A stretch of DNA of 45,758 bases from Achromobacter sp. ASV32 (GTDB lineage Bacteria > Pseudomonadota > Gammaproteobacteria > Burkholderiales > Burkholderiaceae_B). Where the stretch lies: positions 1 to 45,758 of the forward strand of contig NZ_JAELTJ010000035.1 of the NCBI RefSeq assembly GCF_016428805.1, given 5' to 3'. This document shows, piece after piece, positions 25,776-33,419 of the stretch. The notes beneath the pieces were generated by a model. That model saw only the letters and a program-made list of their open reading frames with translations, had not been told where the DNA came from and did not search any database. Positions within the stretch are counted from its first letter, which is position 1. Each line of letters opens with the position of its first letter. The position numbers and the translations under genes are program-made.

Positions 25776-25798
25776 TCAATATTGATTAATCTAATCAA
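25776..25798. promoter_or_regulatory. Overlapping palindromes in the CoA transferase / citrate synthase divergent promoter
   Basis: TCAATATTGA (25776-25785) overlaps TTGATTAATCTAATCAA (25782-25798, arms TTGATTA/TAATCAA). This AT-rich stretch lies in the 106-base gap between divergent genes. The HTH domain of the citrate synthase protein is an obvious candidate to bind here. Confidence 0.55.
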
Positions 25799-25825
25799 CT
25801 TATTGATCCCCGAGCCCCCGCCACG

Positions 25826-27016
25826 ATGCCCCACTACCTGTCCTCCGCCGACGCCGCGGCCCGCCTGGGCGTGTCGCGCCAGACGCTTTACGCCTATGTC
25901 AGCCGGGGGCTGCTGCATGCCGAGGCAGGCGACAGCCACCGCGAAAGCCGTTATCTGGCGGACGAGGTCGAGCGCCTGGCCGGGCAGCGCACGCGCGGAC
26001 GCAAGCCCAAAGAAGTGGCCAAGGCCACGCTCAGTTGGGGATTGCCGGTGCTGGAGTCGGCCATCACGTTGATCGAAGACGGCCAGATGTACTACCGGGG
26101 AGTGAACGCGGTGACGTTGGCGCAATCCGCCTCGGTGGAGACGGTGGCCGCGCACCTGTGGCAGTGCGAGGCGGACGCGGCGTTCGCGGGGCCGGCGCCA
26201 CGTCTGGCGGACGGGGTGGCAGGGTTGCTCGCGCGGCATCGCGGGCAGCGCGCGGAAGCGTCGCTGCTGCCGTTGTTCACGGCGGCCAGCGACGACGACG
26301 CCACGGCATTGTGGCAGCGCTCGCCCGAGCGGCAGGCGCGAGGCTGTGGCGATCTGGTGCGCACGCTGGCGGCCTGCCTGTTGCAGGCGCCGCCGGCCAG
26401 CGCGCCGATTCATGAACAGTGCGCGCGGGCCTGGGGCCTGGATGCGGACGGCGCAGACCTGATCAGGATGGCGCTGGTGCTGTGCGCCGACCACGAGCTG
26501 AACGCGTCGAGCTTCACGGCACGCTGCATTGCGTCGACGGGGGCAAGCCTGCGCGCCGGCATCGTCGGCGGCCTGGCGGCGTTGACGGGCGGGCGGCATG
26601 GCGGCACCACGGCGCGCGGCGAGGCGTTGTGGGACGAACTGGACCGGGGCGAAGCGGCTGGCGCCGCGCTGCGCGAGCGGCTGGCGCGCGGCGAAGACCT
26701 GCCTGGCTTTGGCCATCATCTGTATCCGGGGGGCGATCCGCGCGCGATCGCCTTGCTGGGCCGCATCCTGCCGCGGCGGCCGGCCTGGCGCCAGCGCATC
26801 GAGCAGGCGTTTGCGCTGGTCGGCCAGCGGCCGTCGGTGGATTTCGCGCTGGTGGCGGTGCGGCGCCACCTGGGGCTGCCGGTGGGCGCGGCGTTCGGCC
26901 TGTTCGCGCTGGGCCGCTCGATCGGCTGGCTGGCGCATGGGCTGGAGCAGCGCGGCAGCCGGAACGTGATCCGGCCGCGCGCGGCCTATACCGGCATCCG
27001 GCCGCATGGCGGCTGA
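25826..27016 (+). CDS. Citrate synthase family protein with N-terminal helix-turn-helix
   Basis: A 396-residue fusion. Residues 4-50 form a MerR/excisionase-like HTH (LSSADAAARLGVSRQTLYAY). From about 70 on it is citrate-synthase fold. The three catalytic residues of the family are present: H258 (GGRHGGTT), H297 (GFGHHLYPGGDPRA) and D339 (PSVDFALVAV). It could be an active citrate/methylcitrate-type synthase that also binds DNA, or an acyl-CoA-sensing regulator that uses the fold as sensor. The divergent CoA transferase and the shared palindromes support joint control. Substrate unknown. Confidence 0.88.
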   Translation: MPHYLSSADAAARLGVSRQTLYAYVSRGLLHAEAGDSHRESRYLADEVERLAGQRTRGRKPKEVAKATLSWGLPVLESAITLIEDGQMYYRGVNAVTLAQSASVETVAAHLWQCEADAAFAGPAPRLADGVAGLLARHRGQRAEASLLPLFTAASDDDATALWQRSPERQARGCGDLVRTLAACLLQAPPASAPIHEQCARAWGLDADGADLIRMALVLCADHELNASSFTARCIASTGASLRAGIVGGLAALTGGRHGGTTARGEALWDELDRGEAAGAALRERLARGEDLPGFGHHLYPGGDPRAIALLGRILPRRPAWRQRIEQAFALVGQRPSVDFALVAVRRHLGLPVGAAFGLFALGRSIGWLAHGLEQRGSRNVIRPRAAYTGIRPHGG

Positions 27017-27188
27017 GCGGCGATGTCGGCGTGTGCGTGCGCCGGTGGCCCGGCGGGATAGCGCGCACAGGCACGTGGGCGCCGCCTGCTAACGTATTGT
27101 TACGATAAGGGTGGCTGTCCGCGAAGGGCAGCAAGTTGATACGCCCACCAACAATGGCGGCAACCGCCAGGAATCAAGCGAATATGTC

Positions 27189-27827
27189 ATGCTGAAAATC
27201 CTCTGGAACGTCATTGCGGGTATCGCGGTGCTGTCCGGCATCTACCAGGGATACGTCGCCTACAAGACCCCCCGGCCCGTTCTCTCGCTGGTGCAAGCCA
27301 CCACGTCGTTCGAGATGCCCAGCGACCTGGATCCCGTGTTCGACCAACTGGATGATGAGGAAAAGTCGGCACTGGCGCGCAACCAGGCCTATGTGGCGAA
27401 GAACTCGCCCCTGCGGTCCATTACCCATGCCGGGCTTCACAACACGGGTGAAAAGACCGCCACGGATATCAGGGTGACCTTTCCCAATGCGCGTGTCATC
27501 TCCGTTCGTGCCGACGGCAAGAAAAATGAGTCGCTGAGAGGCCAGACGCAGGTAACCATCGACAAGCTGCCGCCTTCGTCATCCGTCTATTTCGTCGTAT
27601 GGGGACGGCAAGAGGACCGGTCTGGCGCGGAGCAGTCGATTTCGGCGGTGCATTCCGAGGGATTGATCGAGATATCCGACCCGTCCTCGGGGCGCTTCAT
27701 CGACGAAGGACTGAAGGGGGTCCTATTCGTGCTGATCGGCATGCTGGTCTCGTGCGGCCTGTTTGTCGGCTATCTGCACTTGCGTCCGAAAGACGCCGCT
27801 CCGGCCCAGCAAGTTGCCTCGCGCTAG
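27189..27827 (+). CDS. Membrane-anchored protein of unknown function, two membrane helices
   Basis: With the start at ATG 27189 the protein has 212 residues: a membrane helix right at the N-terminus (about 3-22), an extracytoplasmic domain of about 160 residues rich in beta strands, and a second helix near the C-terminus (VLFVLIGMLVSCGLFVGYL) followed by a short basic tail. A GTG start at 27111 would add 26 unremarkable residues, and neither start has a good ribosome site. The middle segment (THAGLHNTGEKTATDIRVTF) resembles an immunoglobulin-like strand pattern, but no family was recognised. Its stop overlaps that of the convergent DUF6882 gene by 4 bases (CTAG). Confidence 0.65.
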   Translation: MLKILWNVIAGIAVLSGIYQGYVAYKTPRPVLSLVQATTSFEMPSDLDPVFDQLDDEEKSALARNQAYVAKNSPLRSITHAGLHNTGEKTATDIRVTFPNARVISVRADGKKNESLRGQTQVTIDKLPPSSSVYFVVWGRQEDRSGAEQSISAVHSEGLIEISDPSSGRFIDEGLKGVLFVLIGMLVSCGLFVGYLHLRPKDAAPAQQVASR

Positions 27828-28312
27828 ATCGCGTCCGCTTGCGACAGCGTCACCTGCCCAAACGTCATCCACACATACGCCGTGTCCGACGCCTGCGCCC
27901 GGTATGCGCCGCTGGCTTCGCCCAGCCGCATGGCGACCGCGGTGAACGTCCAGGCCTGGTCGTCGTCGCAGGGGACCTGACGGGTCGTGTAGGCCGGTAG
28001 CCCATGGGCCTGGCCGAAGGCCTGCGCCAGTTGGGCGTGCTCGGCCAGCTCGGCGGGCACGGACGGGTGGTCCCAGCCCCACAGAAAGGTGCCGTCGGCG
28101 CTGTTGGTGGTGCCGACGATCTGCACCGGCGCGCGGGCGGTCATGCCGCCGGGCAGCTGGAACACGATCAGGCCGCTGTCCATGTCCACGGACCATTGCT
28201 CGGCTTCATCCAGATGCCAGGTGCCGCAGTGCGCGGCGGTGACGGCGCGCAGGCCTTCCAGGCTTTGGGCGATGTAGGTGGCGGCGTCAATGGGTTGGGC
28301 GTTGTCGGACAT
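27824..28312 (-). CDS. DUF6882 family protein
   Basis: A 162-residue soluble protein recognised as DUF6882-like from QIVGTTNSADGTFLWGWDHP followed by SVP, plus the C-terminal GAYRAQASDTAYVWMTFG. No function is established for the family, and no signal peptide or catalytic motif was seen. Start at the ATG 28312 begins MSDNAQPID. A much longer open frame upstream crosses the acetyltransferase gene and is not real. Transcription probably follows from the GNAT gene 38 bases upstream on the same strand. Confidence 0.75.
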   Translation of the reverse strand: MSDNAQPIDAATYIAQSLEGLRAVTAAHCGTWHLDEAEQWSVDMDSGLIVFQLPGGMTARAPVQIVGTTNSADGTFLWGWDHPSVPAELAEHAQLAQAFGQAHGLPAYTTRQVPCDDDQAWTFTAVAMRLGEASGAYRAQASDTAYVWMTFGQVTLSQADAI

Positions 28313-28350
28313 GCCGGGCTCGGAAAGATGATCGGACCCGCAATGATAGA

Positions 28351-28845
28351 TCAGCTCGGTGGCCGGGCGAGCGCATACACGCAGGTCGTGCGGCCATAGT
28401 GTGTTTCCTGGCCGCATAACGTGAAGCCCAATTTTTGCAGTACGCGCTGCGAGCCTTGGTTGTCGGGCCAGGTCACGGCGACCAATTCCTGCGCATTCAG
28501 CGTGCGCCACGCGTAGGCGCATAGCTGTTGCGCGGCCTGAGTGGCGTAGCCCCGGCCCCAGGCGGCCTGGCAGAGGCGGTAGGCCAGTTGCAGTTGGCCA
28601 GTGCCTTCCAGCCAGGTCAGGCTGATCCAGCCGATGGCAGCGCCTTCCGGATCCACCACGGCCCAGTGGCCGATGTTGTCCACGGGCGCTTGCAGCCAGG
28701 CCAGCAGCTCCTGGCGGCGGGCTTCGGTGGCGGGTTTGATTCCGGTGCTGTACCGCATGACCTCGGGGTCGGACTCCAGGGCCAGGATCATGGGTACGTC
28801 GTCTTCGCGCAGACGGCGCAACGTCACGTTTGGAAGGGATGGCAT
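28351..28845 (-). CDS. GNAT family N-acetyltransferase (RimJ/RimL-like)
   Basis: A 164-residue acetyltransferase using acetyl-CoA. Visible GNAT features are the N-terminal VTLRRLREDDVPMILALESD, the strand AIGWISLTW, the acetyl-CoA loop AAWGRGYATQAAQQL (motif A) and the end VLQKLGFTLCGQE (motif B). Substrate (protein N-terminus, amino acid or drug) cannot be told. It is divergent from the MarR gene, with 112 bases between the two ATGs used here, so the MarR operator could influence it too. Confidence 0.87.
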   Translation of the reverse strand: MPSLPNVTLRRLREDDVPMILALESDPEVMRYSTGIKPATEARRQELLAWLQAPVDNIGHWAVVDPEGAAIGWISLTWLEGTGQLQLAYRLCQAAWGRGYATQAAQQLCAYAWRTLNAQELVAVTWPDNQGSQRVLQKLGFTLCGQETHYGRTTCVYALARPPS

Positions 28846-28901
28846 AGGGTTCGAGAAGAGGGGGCGATGAAGGGAATGATAAGGGTCGAACCAGCGCCTG
28901 T

Positions 28902-28935
28902 TTGCAATAACTAATTAGCCGCCATATTATATGGC
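28902..28935 (+). promoter_or_regulatory. MarR promoter with a 15-bp palindrome over the -10 box
   Basis: A -35-like TTGCAA (28902-28907) is 17 bases from a -10 TATTAT (28925-28930). The perfect palindrome GCCATATTATATGGC (28921-28935) covers the -10, the classic layout for MarR autorepression. Transcription would begin near 28937, so an ATG at 28931 cannot be the start codon of the gene. Confidence 0.65.
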
Positions 28936-28957
28936 ACCATACCTTATGCCATGGCCT

Positions 28958-29491
28958 ATGTCGAAACACGTCACTTCCATGCTCGAACCCAAGCACCACG
29001 CCTTGCTGAACGAGGCCGCGCGGCGCGGTTTGCCGTCGTGCGATGGCATCCAGCTTTGCTTTCAGGTGCTTGCATTGGCCAGCGCGATCGACCGCGATTG
29101 CGCCGCGCGATTGGCGCCCAGGCAGTTGTCCGAAGGCAAGTTCGTACTGTTGTTCCTGCTGCACGGGCAGACGGGCGGCTTGGCGCCGCATGAATTGGCG
29201 GTACGCGCCGGTGTCACGCGGGCCACGGTGACGGGGTTGCTCGACGGACTGGAACGTGACGGTTTTGTCCAGCGTCGGCCGGGGCAGCAAGATCGGCGCA
29301 CGATCACCGTGGCGCTCACGTCCAAGGGCAAGACGGCGGCTGCCAGGCTGTTCAAGGAGCACGCGCAATGGATCGGGTCGCTTTTTGACGGCCTGTCGCA
29401 GGCAGACAGGCAGCAGCTGGGCGAGCTGTTGGGCAAAGTATGGCGCGGCACCGATACCGGCCGCACCGCGCAGCCAGGCAAGGCGCAATGA
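28958..29491 (+). CDS. MarR family transcriptional regulator
   Basis: A 177-residue winged-helix regulator. The DNA-binding part reads LAPHELAVRAGVTRATVTGL with a wing DGFVQRRPGQQDRRTITVAL, flanked by long dimerisation helices. Possible starts in frame are 28931, 28946, 28958 and 28979. The first is excluded by the inferred transcription start, and 28958 is chosen tentatively because none has a good ribosome site. The stop overlaps the ATG of the next gene (ATGA), so the regulator and the alkylation-repair-like protein are co-made. Likely autorepressed through the palindrome upstream. The ligand is unknown. Confidence 0.82.
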   Translation: MSKHVTSMLEPKHHALLNEAARRGLPSCDGIQLCFQVLALASAIDRDCAARLAPRQLSEGKFVLLFLLHGQTGGLAPHELAVRAGVTRATVTGLLDGLERDGFVQRRPGQQDRRTITVALTSKGKTAAARLFKEHAQWIGSLFDGLSQADRQQLGELLGKVWRGTDTGRTAQPGKAQ

Positions 29492-30258
29492 AGGCCCCCA
29501 AACCCGCCGGCCGCGGCGTGAAGGACATCAGCCCGGAGCGCTTGGCGCAGTTGAATGCGGGCGCGCCAGCGTCGCATCTGACAGAATGCCTGGCCGTGGA
29601 TTTTGCGCGACTGCTGCAGGCGCTGGCGCCCGAGGTAGACAAAGACGGGCTGGACCAGATGCGCGCCGCAGAGGGAACTGGCATCTCCAAGCGCATGGCG
29701 CTGGCGGCGCAGATATTGGATCAGCAATTAGGCCCGCAGGCCTTTGAGCGCATGGCGGCGCATACGTCCGACTCCGCGCGCGGCTGGGCTTGCTTCATGG
29801 CGGGTACGGCGCCGGGCCTGTCGCTGTCGCAGCGGCTGGCGCGGATTCGGCCGTTGGCCGATGATGCGCATTTTGGCGTGCGCGAATGGGCTTGGCTGGC
29901 GGTGCGTCCTGCGCTGGTGGCGGAACTCGACGCGGCGATTGCGCTATTGCTTCCGTGGACTAAGCAATCGTCTGAGCGTTTGCGCCGCTACGCCAGTGAA
30001 TCGCTGCGGCCGCGCGGGGTATGGTGTGCCCATATCGCGGCGCTCAAGGCTGATCCCGGCCGGGCGTTGCCGCTGCTGGAACCGTTGCGCGCCGATGCCG
30101 CCGTGTACGTGCAGGATTCCGTGGCGAACTGGCTGAACGACGCCAGCAAGGACCAGCCGGCGTGGGTCCGGGCAGTTTGCGCGCGCTGGTCCGCGGACAG
30201 CCCGGCTACCGCGACCCAGCGCATCTGCGCACGTGCGCTGCGTACGATCGGCGCATAG
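29488..30258 (+). CDS. HEAT-repeat DNA alkylation repair-like protein (AlkC/AlkD type)
   Basis: A 256-residue all-helical protein. The central part (EWAWLAVRPALVAELDAAI, then SSERLRRYASESLRPRGVWC) resembles AlkC/AlkD-like glycosylases, which excise positively charged alkylated purines by gripping DNA with HEAT repeats. Conserved Trp/Arg/Asp residues of that kind occur (W and R near 130-190), but I could not assign the catalytic Asp. Start is the ATG overlapping the MarR stop. Co-transcription with a MarR repressor suggests induction by a small molecule. The longer upstream frame lies within the MarR gene and is rejected. Confidence 0.72.
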   Translation: MKAPKPAGRGVKDISPERLAQLNAGAPASHLTECLAVDFARLLQALAPEVDKDGLDQMRAAEGTGISKRMALAAQILDQQLGPQAFERMAAHTSDSARGWACFMAGTAPGLSLSQRLARIRPLADDAHFGVREWAWLAVRPALVAELDAAIALLLPWTKQSSERLRRYASESLRPRGVWCAHIAALKADPGRALPLLEPLRADAAVYVQDSVANWLNDASKDQPAWVRAVCARWSADSPATATQRICARALRTIGA

Positions 30259-30351
30259 CCGGCGTAAGCCCTGCGCGCTGGCGCAGATGCATCGGCCGGA
30301 GCCAGTCGGCGCGCGAACGCAGCGCCGCCCGATACGCTGCCAAGCGACTGC

Positions 30352-31161
30352 TCAATACGTCAGCGCCGCACCCGTCACGACCTCGTACAGGAACCGGTCC
30401 AGCCTTTCTGTCTGGCCATCGGGCCGGTCGAAAAAGGGGGCTTTTTCCAGGGCCTGCAGGGTGGTTTCCAGGTAGGCGTGGATCAGCGGAAAGCGCGGAC
30501 CGTGTTCGGCCTCGCCGGCCTGCATCTTGATGGTCAGCAACTGGTTGATCTCGTCGCGCAGCGCCGGGTCGGTGACCATGGCGTCGGCCAGGTCGGCAAA
30601 GCGCATCGGCGGGATGCCGCGGCCGCTGTCGATCCATTGCGCGGCCAGCACGGGGCGCAGCACGTACAGGTATTTTTTCAGGCGCACGGTGTCGCCTTGC
30701 AGCGATTCGCGGAAGTTGCGCCCGGCCATGGCCACGTAGTGCCAGCGGCCCTTCATGTGCGAAAAATACTCGCTGCGAAAATGCCGCAGCCAGGCGCTGG
30801 AGGCGTCGTCCTGGCGGTACAGCACCGGTGAATCCAGCCATTCGAACAGGGTGGGGTTGGAGCCACGCAGCAGTTGCAGGGCCTTGCGCAATTCCCAGCC
30901 CGACACGTCCAGTTCGTCGTCGATGGGCAGCTCGATCACGTCGCGCTGGGGCGACACGCGCAGGTACCAGTCCAGCTTGTGCACGTACAGGAAGCGCACG
31001 TCGTAGTCGCTGTCGGGCGAGGCGAAGCCCCAGCCGCGGCTGCCGGACTCGCAGGCGAGCAGGACGCGGACGTCGTGGCGCTGTTCGATGTGTTCCAGGG
31101 TAGCCATGACGCGTTCGCGGATGGCCGGATCGATGGGGTGGGCGTGCAGGATCGAGGTCAT
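30352..31161 (-). CDS. RlaP/YcgL-like nucleotidyltransferase
   Basis: A 269-residue protein of the polymerase-beta nucleotidyltransferase superfamily. The motif GSRGWGFASPDSDYDVRFLY (40-59) contains the GS..S.D.D core that binds Mg-NTP. Size and the later GRWHYVAMAGRNF and RLKKYLYVLRP segments match the RlaP group, which has been linked to RNA repair ligation clusters in other bacteria. No RNA ligase or RtcB gene is near. Start is the ATG at 31161. A TTG two codons upstream is less likely. Substrate unknown. Confidence 0.82.
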   Translation of the reverse strand: MTSILHAHPIDPAIRERVMATLEHIEQRHDVRVLLACESGSRGWGFASPDSDYDVRFLYVHKLDWYLRVSPQRDVIELPIDDELDVSGWELRKALQLLRGSNPTLFEWLDSPVLYRQDDASSAWLRHFRSEYFSHMKGRWHYVAMAGRNFRESLQGDTVRLKKYLYVLRPVLAAQWIDSGRGIPPMRFADLADAMVTDPALRDEINQLLTIKMQAGEAEHGPRFPLIHAYLETTLQALEKAPFFDRPDGQTERLDRFLYEVVTGAALTY

Positions 31162-31257
31162 GCACAAAATGCTAGCACCGTGTTCACGATGACGCTTGGC
31201 TACGGGGTGACAGGGGGTCCGATTCCGTACCCGAACTGCCCGCGCATCGCGCCGGCT

Positions 31258-31863
31258 TCAATCGGCCGCTTCCGCCGCCAGCGCGGCCTGCACCGCGGAC
31301 CGCGCCTCGATGCGGCGCTGGTACTCGGGCAGACCGGGCCAGCGCGCCAGGTCGATCTGGAACTGCGCGGCCCAACGCAGCACCGTGTACAGATAGGCAT
31401 CCGCCACACCGTAGCGGTCCTCGACCAGCGCCTGGCGCCCGCGTAACGCGGCGGCCAGATAGTCCAGCCGTTTCTCCAGGCGCGCCTGCCACCAGGTGCG
31501 CGCCTCCCCGGGCAGGGCGCGGTTGAACAGCGGGCCGAAGCCGCCGTGGATTTCCGTGGAAATGAAATTCAGCCACTCGTGCAGGTGGCTGCGGGCCCAA
31601 CTGCCGGCGGGCGGCGCCAGGCCCGCGTCGGGGCGCAGGTCGGCCAGGTACTGCACGAGGGCCGGGCCTTCGGTCAGCACCCGTCCGTCGTCCAGCTGCA
31701 ACGCCGCCACATAACCCTTGGGATTGACGGCCAGGAAGTCGCCGCCCTCGGCGGTGCGCTTGGTCTGGTTGTTCACCCGGACCAGTTCAAACGGCAGGGC
31801 CAGTTCGCGCAGCACGATATGCGGCGCCAGCGAGCAGGCGTTGGGGGCGTAATAGAGCTTCAT
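31258..31863 (-). CDS. Glutathione S-transferase, beta-class-like
   Basis: A 201-residue GST. It starts MKLYYAPNACSLAPHI, and Cys10 is in the position of the beta-class GST cysteine that forms the mixed disulphide with glutathione. The thioredoxin-like half (1-80) has the cis-Pro/Glu-Ser-type segment VLTEGPALVQYL, followed by the helical domain (90-200). Probably cytosolic detoxification of electrophiles. It is divergently transcribed from a LysR gene 110 bases away, a usual regulator-target arrangement. Confidence 0.92.
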   Translation of the reverse strand: MKLYYAPNACSLAPHIVLRELALPFELVRVNNQTKRTAEGGDFLAVNPKGYVAALQLDDGRVLTEGPALVQYLADLRPDAGLAPPAGSWARSHLHEWLNFISTEIHGGFGPLFNRALPGEARTWWQARLEKRLDYLAAALRGRQALVEDRYGVADAYLYTVLRWAAQFQIDLARWPGLPEYQRRIEARSAVQAALAAEAAD

Positions 31864-31930
31864 CGGGACATCCTGGGCGATTGCACGCGGGTTTCGAAGG
31901 CGCCAGAATGAGGCCATGACAGAAATCCGT

Positions 31931-31970
31931 AAAATTACTCTTTCAAAAATAAGAAATAAGTTGAGCTAAT
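31931..31970. promoter_or_regulatory. AT-rich divergent promoter region of GST and LysR genes
   Basis: A markedly A+T-rich stretch in the 110-base gap, with TCAA (31943-31946) and TTGA (31961-31964) as a loose inverted pair. It is consistent with a LysR-type control region, but no exact T-N11-A box stands out. Confidence 0.35.
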
Positions 31971-31973
31971 GTC

Positions 31974-32855
31974 ATGATGAACCTGATCCATTGGCGGCTG
32001 CTGCTGGCGGTGGCGGACGCCGGCAATATCACCCATGCCGCGCGCCAGGTAGGCATGACGCAGTCCGGCGCCAGCCAGGCCATCGCCCAGCTTGAACATC
32101 AATTGGGCGCGCCGCTGTTCACGCGTGAACGTCGCCAGAGCGTGCCCACGGCGCTGGGCCTGCGGGTGGCCCACGAGGCCCGCGCCATGCTGGAATCACT
32201 GGGCCGCATCCAGGCGCTGGCGCGCGAGGCCGCGGGCACGGCGGGCGGTGTCTTGCGGCTGGCCAGCTTTCCCATGGTGTTCTCCACCGTGCTGCCTCCG
32301 GTACTGCGGCGCTTCCGGCAATTGCACCCCGGCATCGAGGTGCTGCCGCTGGAAGCCAGCGACAGCGAAATCGAAGACCTGCTGGCGGCCGGCACGGTGG
32401 ATGTGGGCGTGGTGTTGAACCCGCCGGCCAAGCGGCGCACCTGTCCGCTGGGCGAAGACGATTGGGTGGCGGTGCTGCCGGCCGCGCACCCGCTGGCGCT
32501 GGGCGCATCGGTGTCCTTGGCGCAGTTGGCGGCGCAGCCTTTCGTGCTGGCTACCGGCGGGTGCACCGCGCATGCGGGCAGCGTGGCCGCCGATGCGGGC
32601 TTGACGTTGACGGACGTGCGCGCCCGGGTCATGGAATGGTCCAGCGCGTTCGCCTTGGTGCGAGACAACGTCGGTGTGGCGCTGGTGCCGGCCCTGACCT
32701 TGCCCGAAAACCGGCGCGGCCTGCGCGTGCTGCCCCTGGCGTCGCCGGTGCGCCGGCGCTTTGCCCTGGCGGCGTCGGCCCAAGCCGCCGGGTCGCCGGC
32801 GGTGCAGGCGCTGTTCGGGATGCTGCGGGGCGACACGACAGGGGCGGCCGGATGA
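31974..32855 (+). CDS. LysR family transcriptional regulator
   Basis: A 293-residue LTTR. The N-terminal HTH reads LLLAVADAGNITHAARQVGM and then TQSGASQAIAQLEHQLGAPL (about 9-48). A periplasmic-binding-like effector domain (about 90-290) follows. The start is the first of two adjacent ATGs. Divergence from the GST gene makes that its likely target. The C-terminal end is a little shorter than typical. The effector is unknown. Confidence 0.92.
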   Translation: MMNLIHWRLLLAVADAGNITHAARQVGMTQSGASQAIAQLEHQLGAPLFTRERRQSVPTALGLRVAHEARAMLESLGRIQALAREAAGTAGGVLRLASFPMVFSTVLPPVLRRFRQLHPGIEVLPLEASDSEIEDLLAAGTVDVGVVLNPPAKRRTCPLGEDDWVAVLPAAHPLALGASVSLAQLAAQPFVLATGGCTAHAGSVAADAGLTLTDVRARVMEWSSAFALVRDNVGVALVPALTLPENRRGLRVLPLASPVRRRFALAASAQAAGSPAVQALFGMLRGDTTGAAG

Positions 32856-32972
32856 GACGCCGTGATGTTGCACCGTCATGACCGCCGCACGCTTGCACCG
32901 GACGCCGCGCCCCTGCGCGGTCATCGCGCCGACATCGCGCGGCGCTAGCATCGACCTTTTCCGCGAGGCGAC

Positions 32973-33401
32973 ATGATCATCCGCAATGCAGACGTCGGCG
33001 ACAGCGCCGATATCGTCGATCTGCTGGCCCAGTTGGGCTACCCCGGCACGCAGGCCTTCGTGCCGGAAAAAATCGAACGCCTGCTCGGGCACCGCGACGC
33101 CGAACTGCTGGTGGCCGAAGACGGCGGCCGGCTGCTGGGTTTCATCGGCCTGCACTTCATGGTGCAGCTGGCCTTGCCGGGCGACTTCTGCCGCATCACG
33201 TATTTCTGCGTCAGCGACTCGGCGCGCGGCAGCGGCGTGGGCCGGGCGCTGGAAGAGGCCGCTGCCTCGCTCGCCGCGGCCCGCGGCTGCGATCGCATCG
33301 AAGTGCATTGCCACGAGCGGCGCACGGACGCGCATCGCTTCTATTACCGCCAGGGCTACGAGGAATCGCCCAAGTACCTGATGAAGCGCTGCCAGCGCTG
33401 A
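32973..33401 (+). CDS. GNAT family N-acetyltransferase
   Basis: A 142-residue acetyltransferase: IIRNADVGDSADIVDLLAQL at the start, LLGFIGLHF as the central strand, SDSARGSGVGRALEEAA as the acetyl-CoA loop (about 73-90), and AHRFYYRQGYEESPKYLMKR at the end. A GAGG ribosome site precedes the ATG. It is a single gene, convergent with the LysR gene at 33420. Substrate unknown. Confidence 0.9.
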   Translation: MIIRNADVGDSADIVDLLAQLGYPGTQAFVPEKIERLLGHRDAELLVAEDGGRLLGFIGLHFMVQLALPGDFCRITYFCVSDSARGSGVGRALEEAAASLAAARGCDRIEVHCHERRTDAHRFYYRQGYEESPKYLMKRCQR

Positions 33402-33419
33402 GCGGCGGCCGGGCGCGTG

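Noticed and set aside
27824-27827. Overlapping convergent stop codons (CTAG) of the membrane protein and DUF6882 genes as a regulatory feature.
   Set aside because: Real overlap, but tail-to-tail 4-base overlaps are common in compact genomes and give no evidence of function.
28931-28957. ATG at 28931 or 28946 as the start of the MarR gene.
   Set aside because: 28931 lies inside the operator and upstream of the transcription start implied by the -35/-10 pair. 28946 would leave almost no leader and has no ribosome site.
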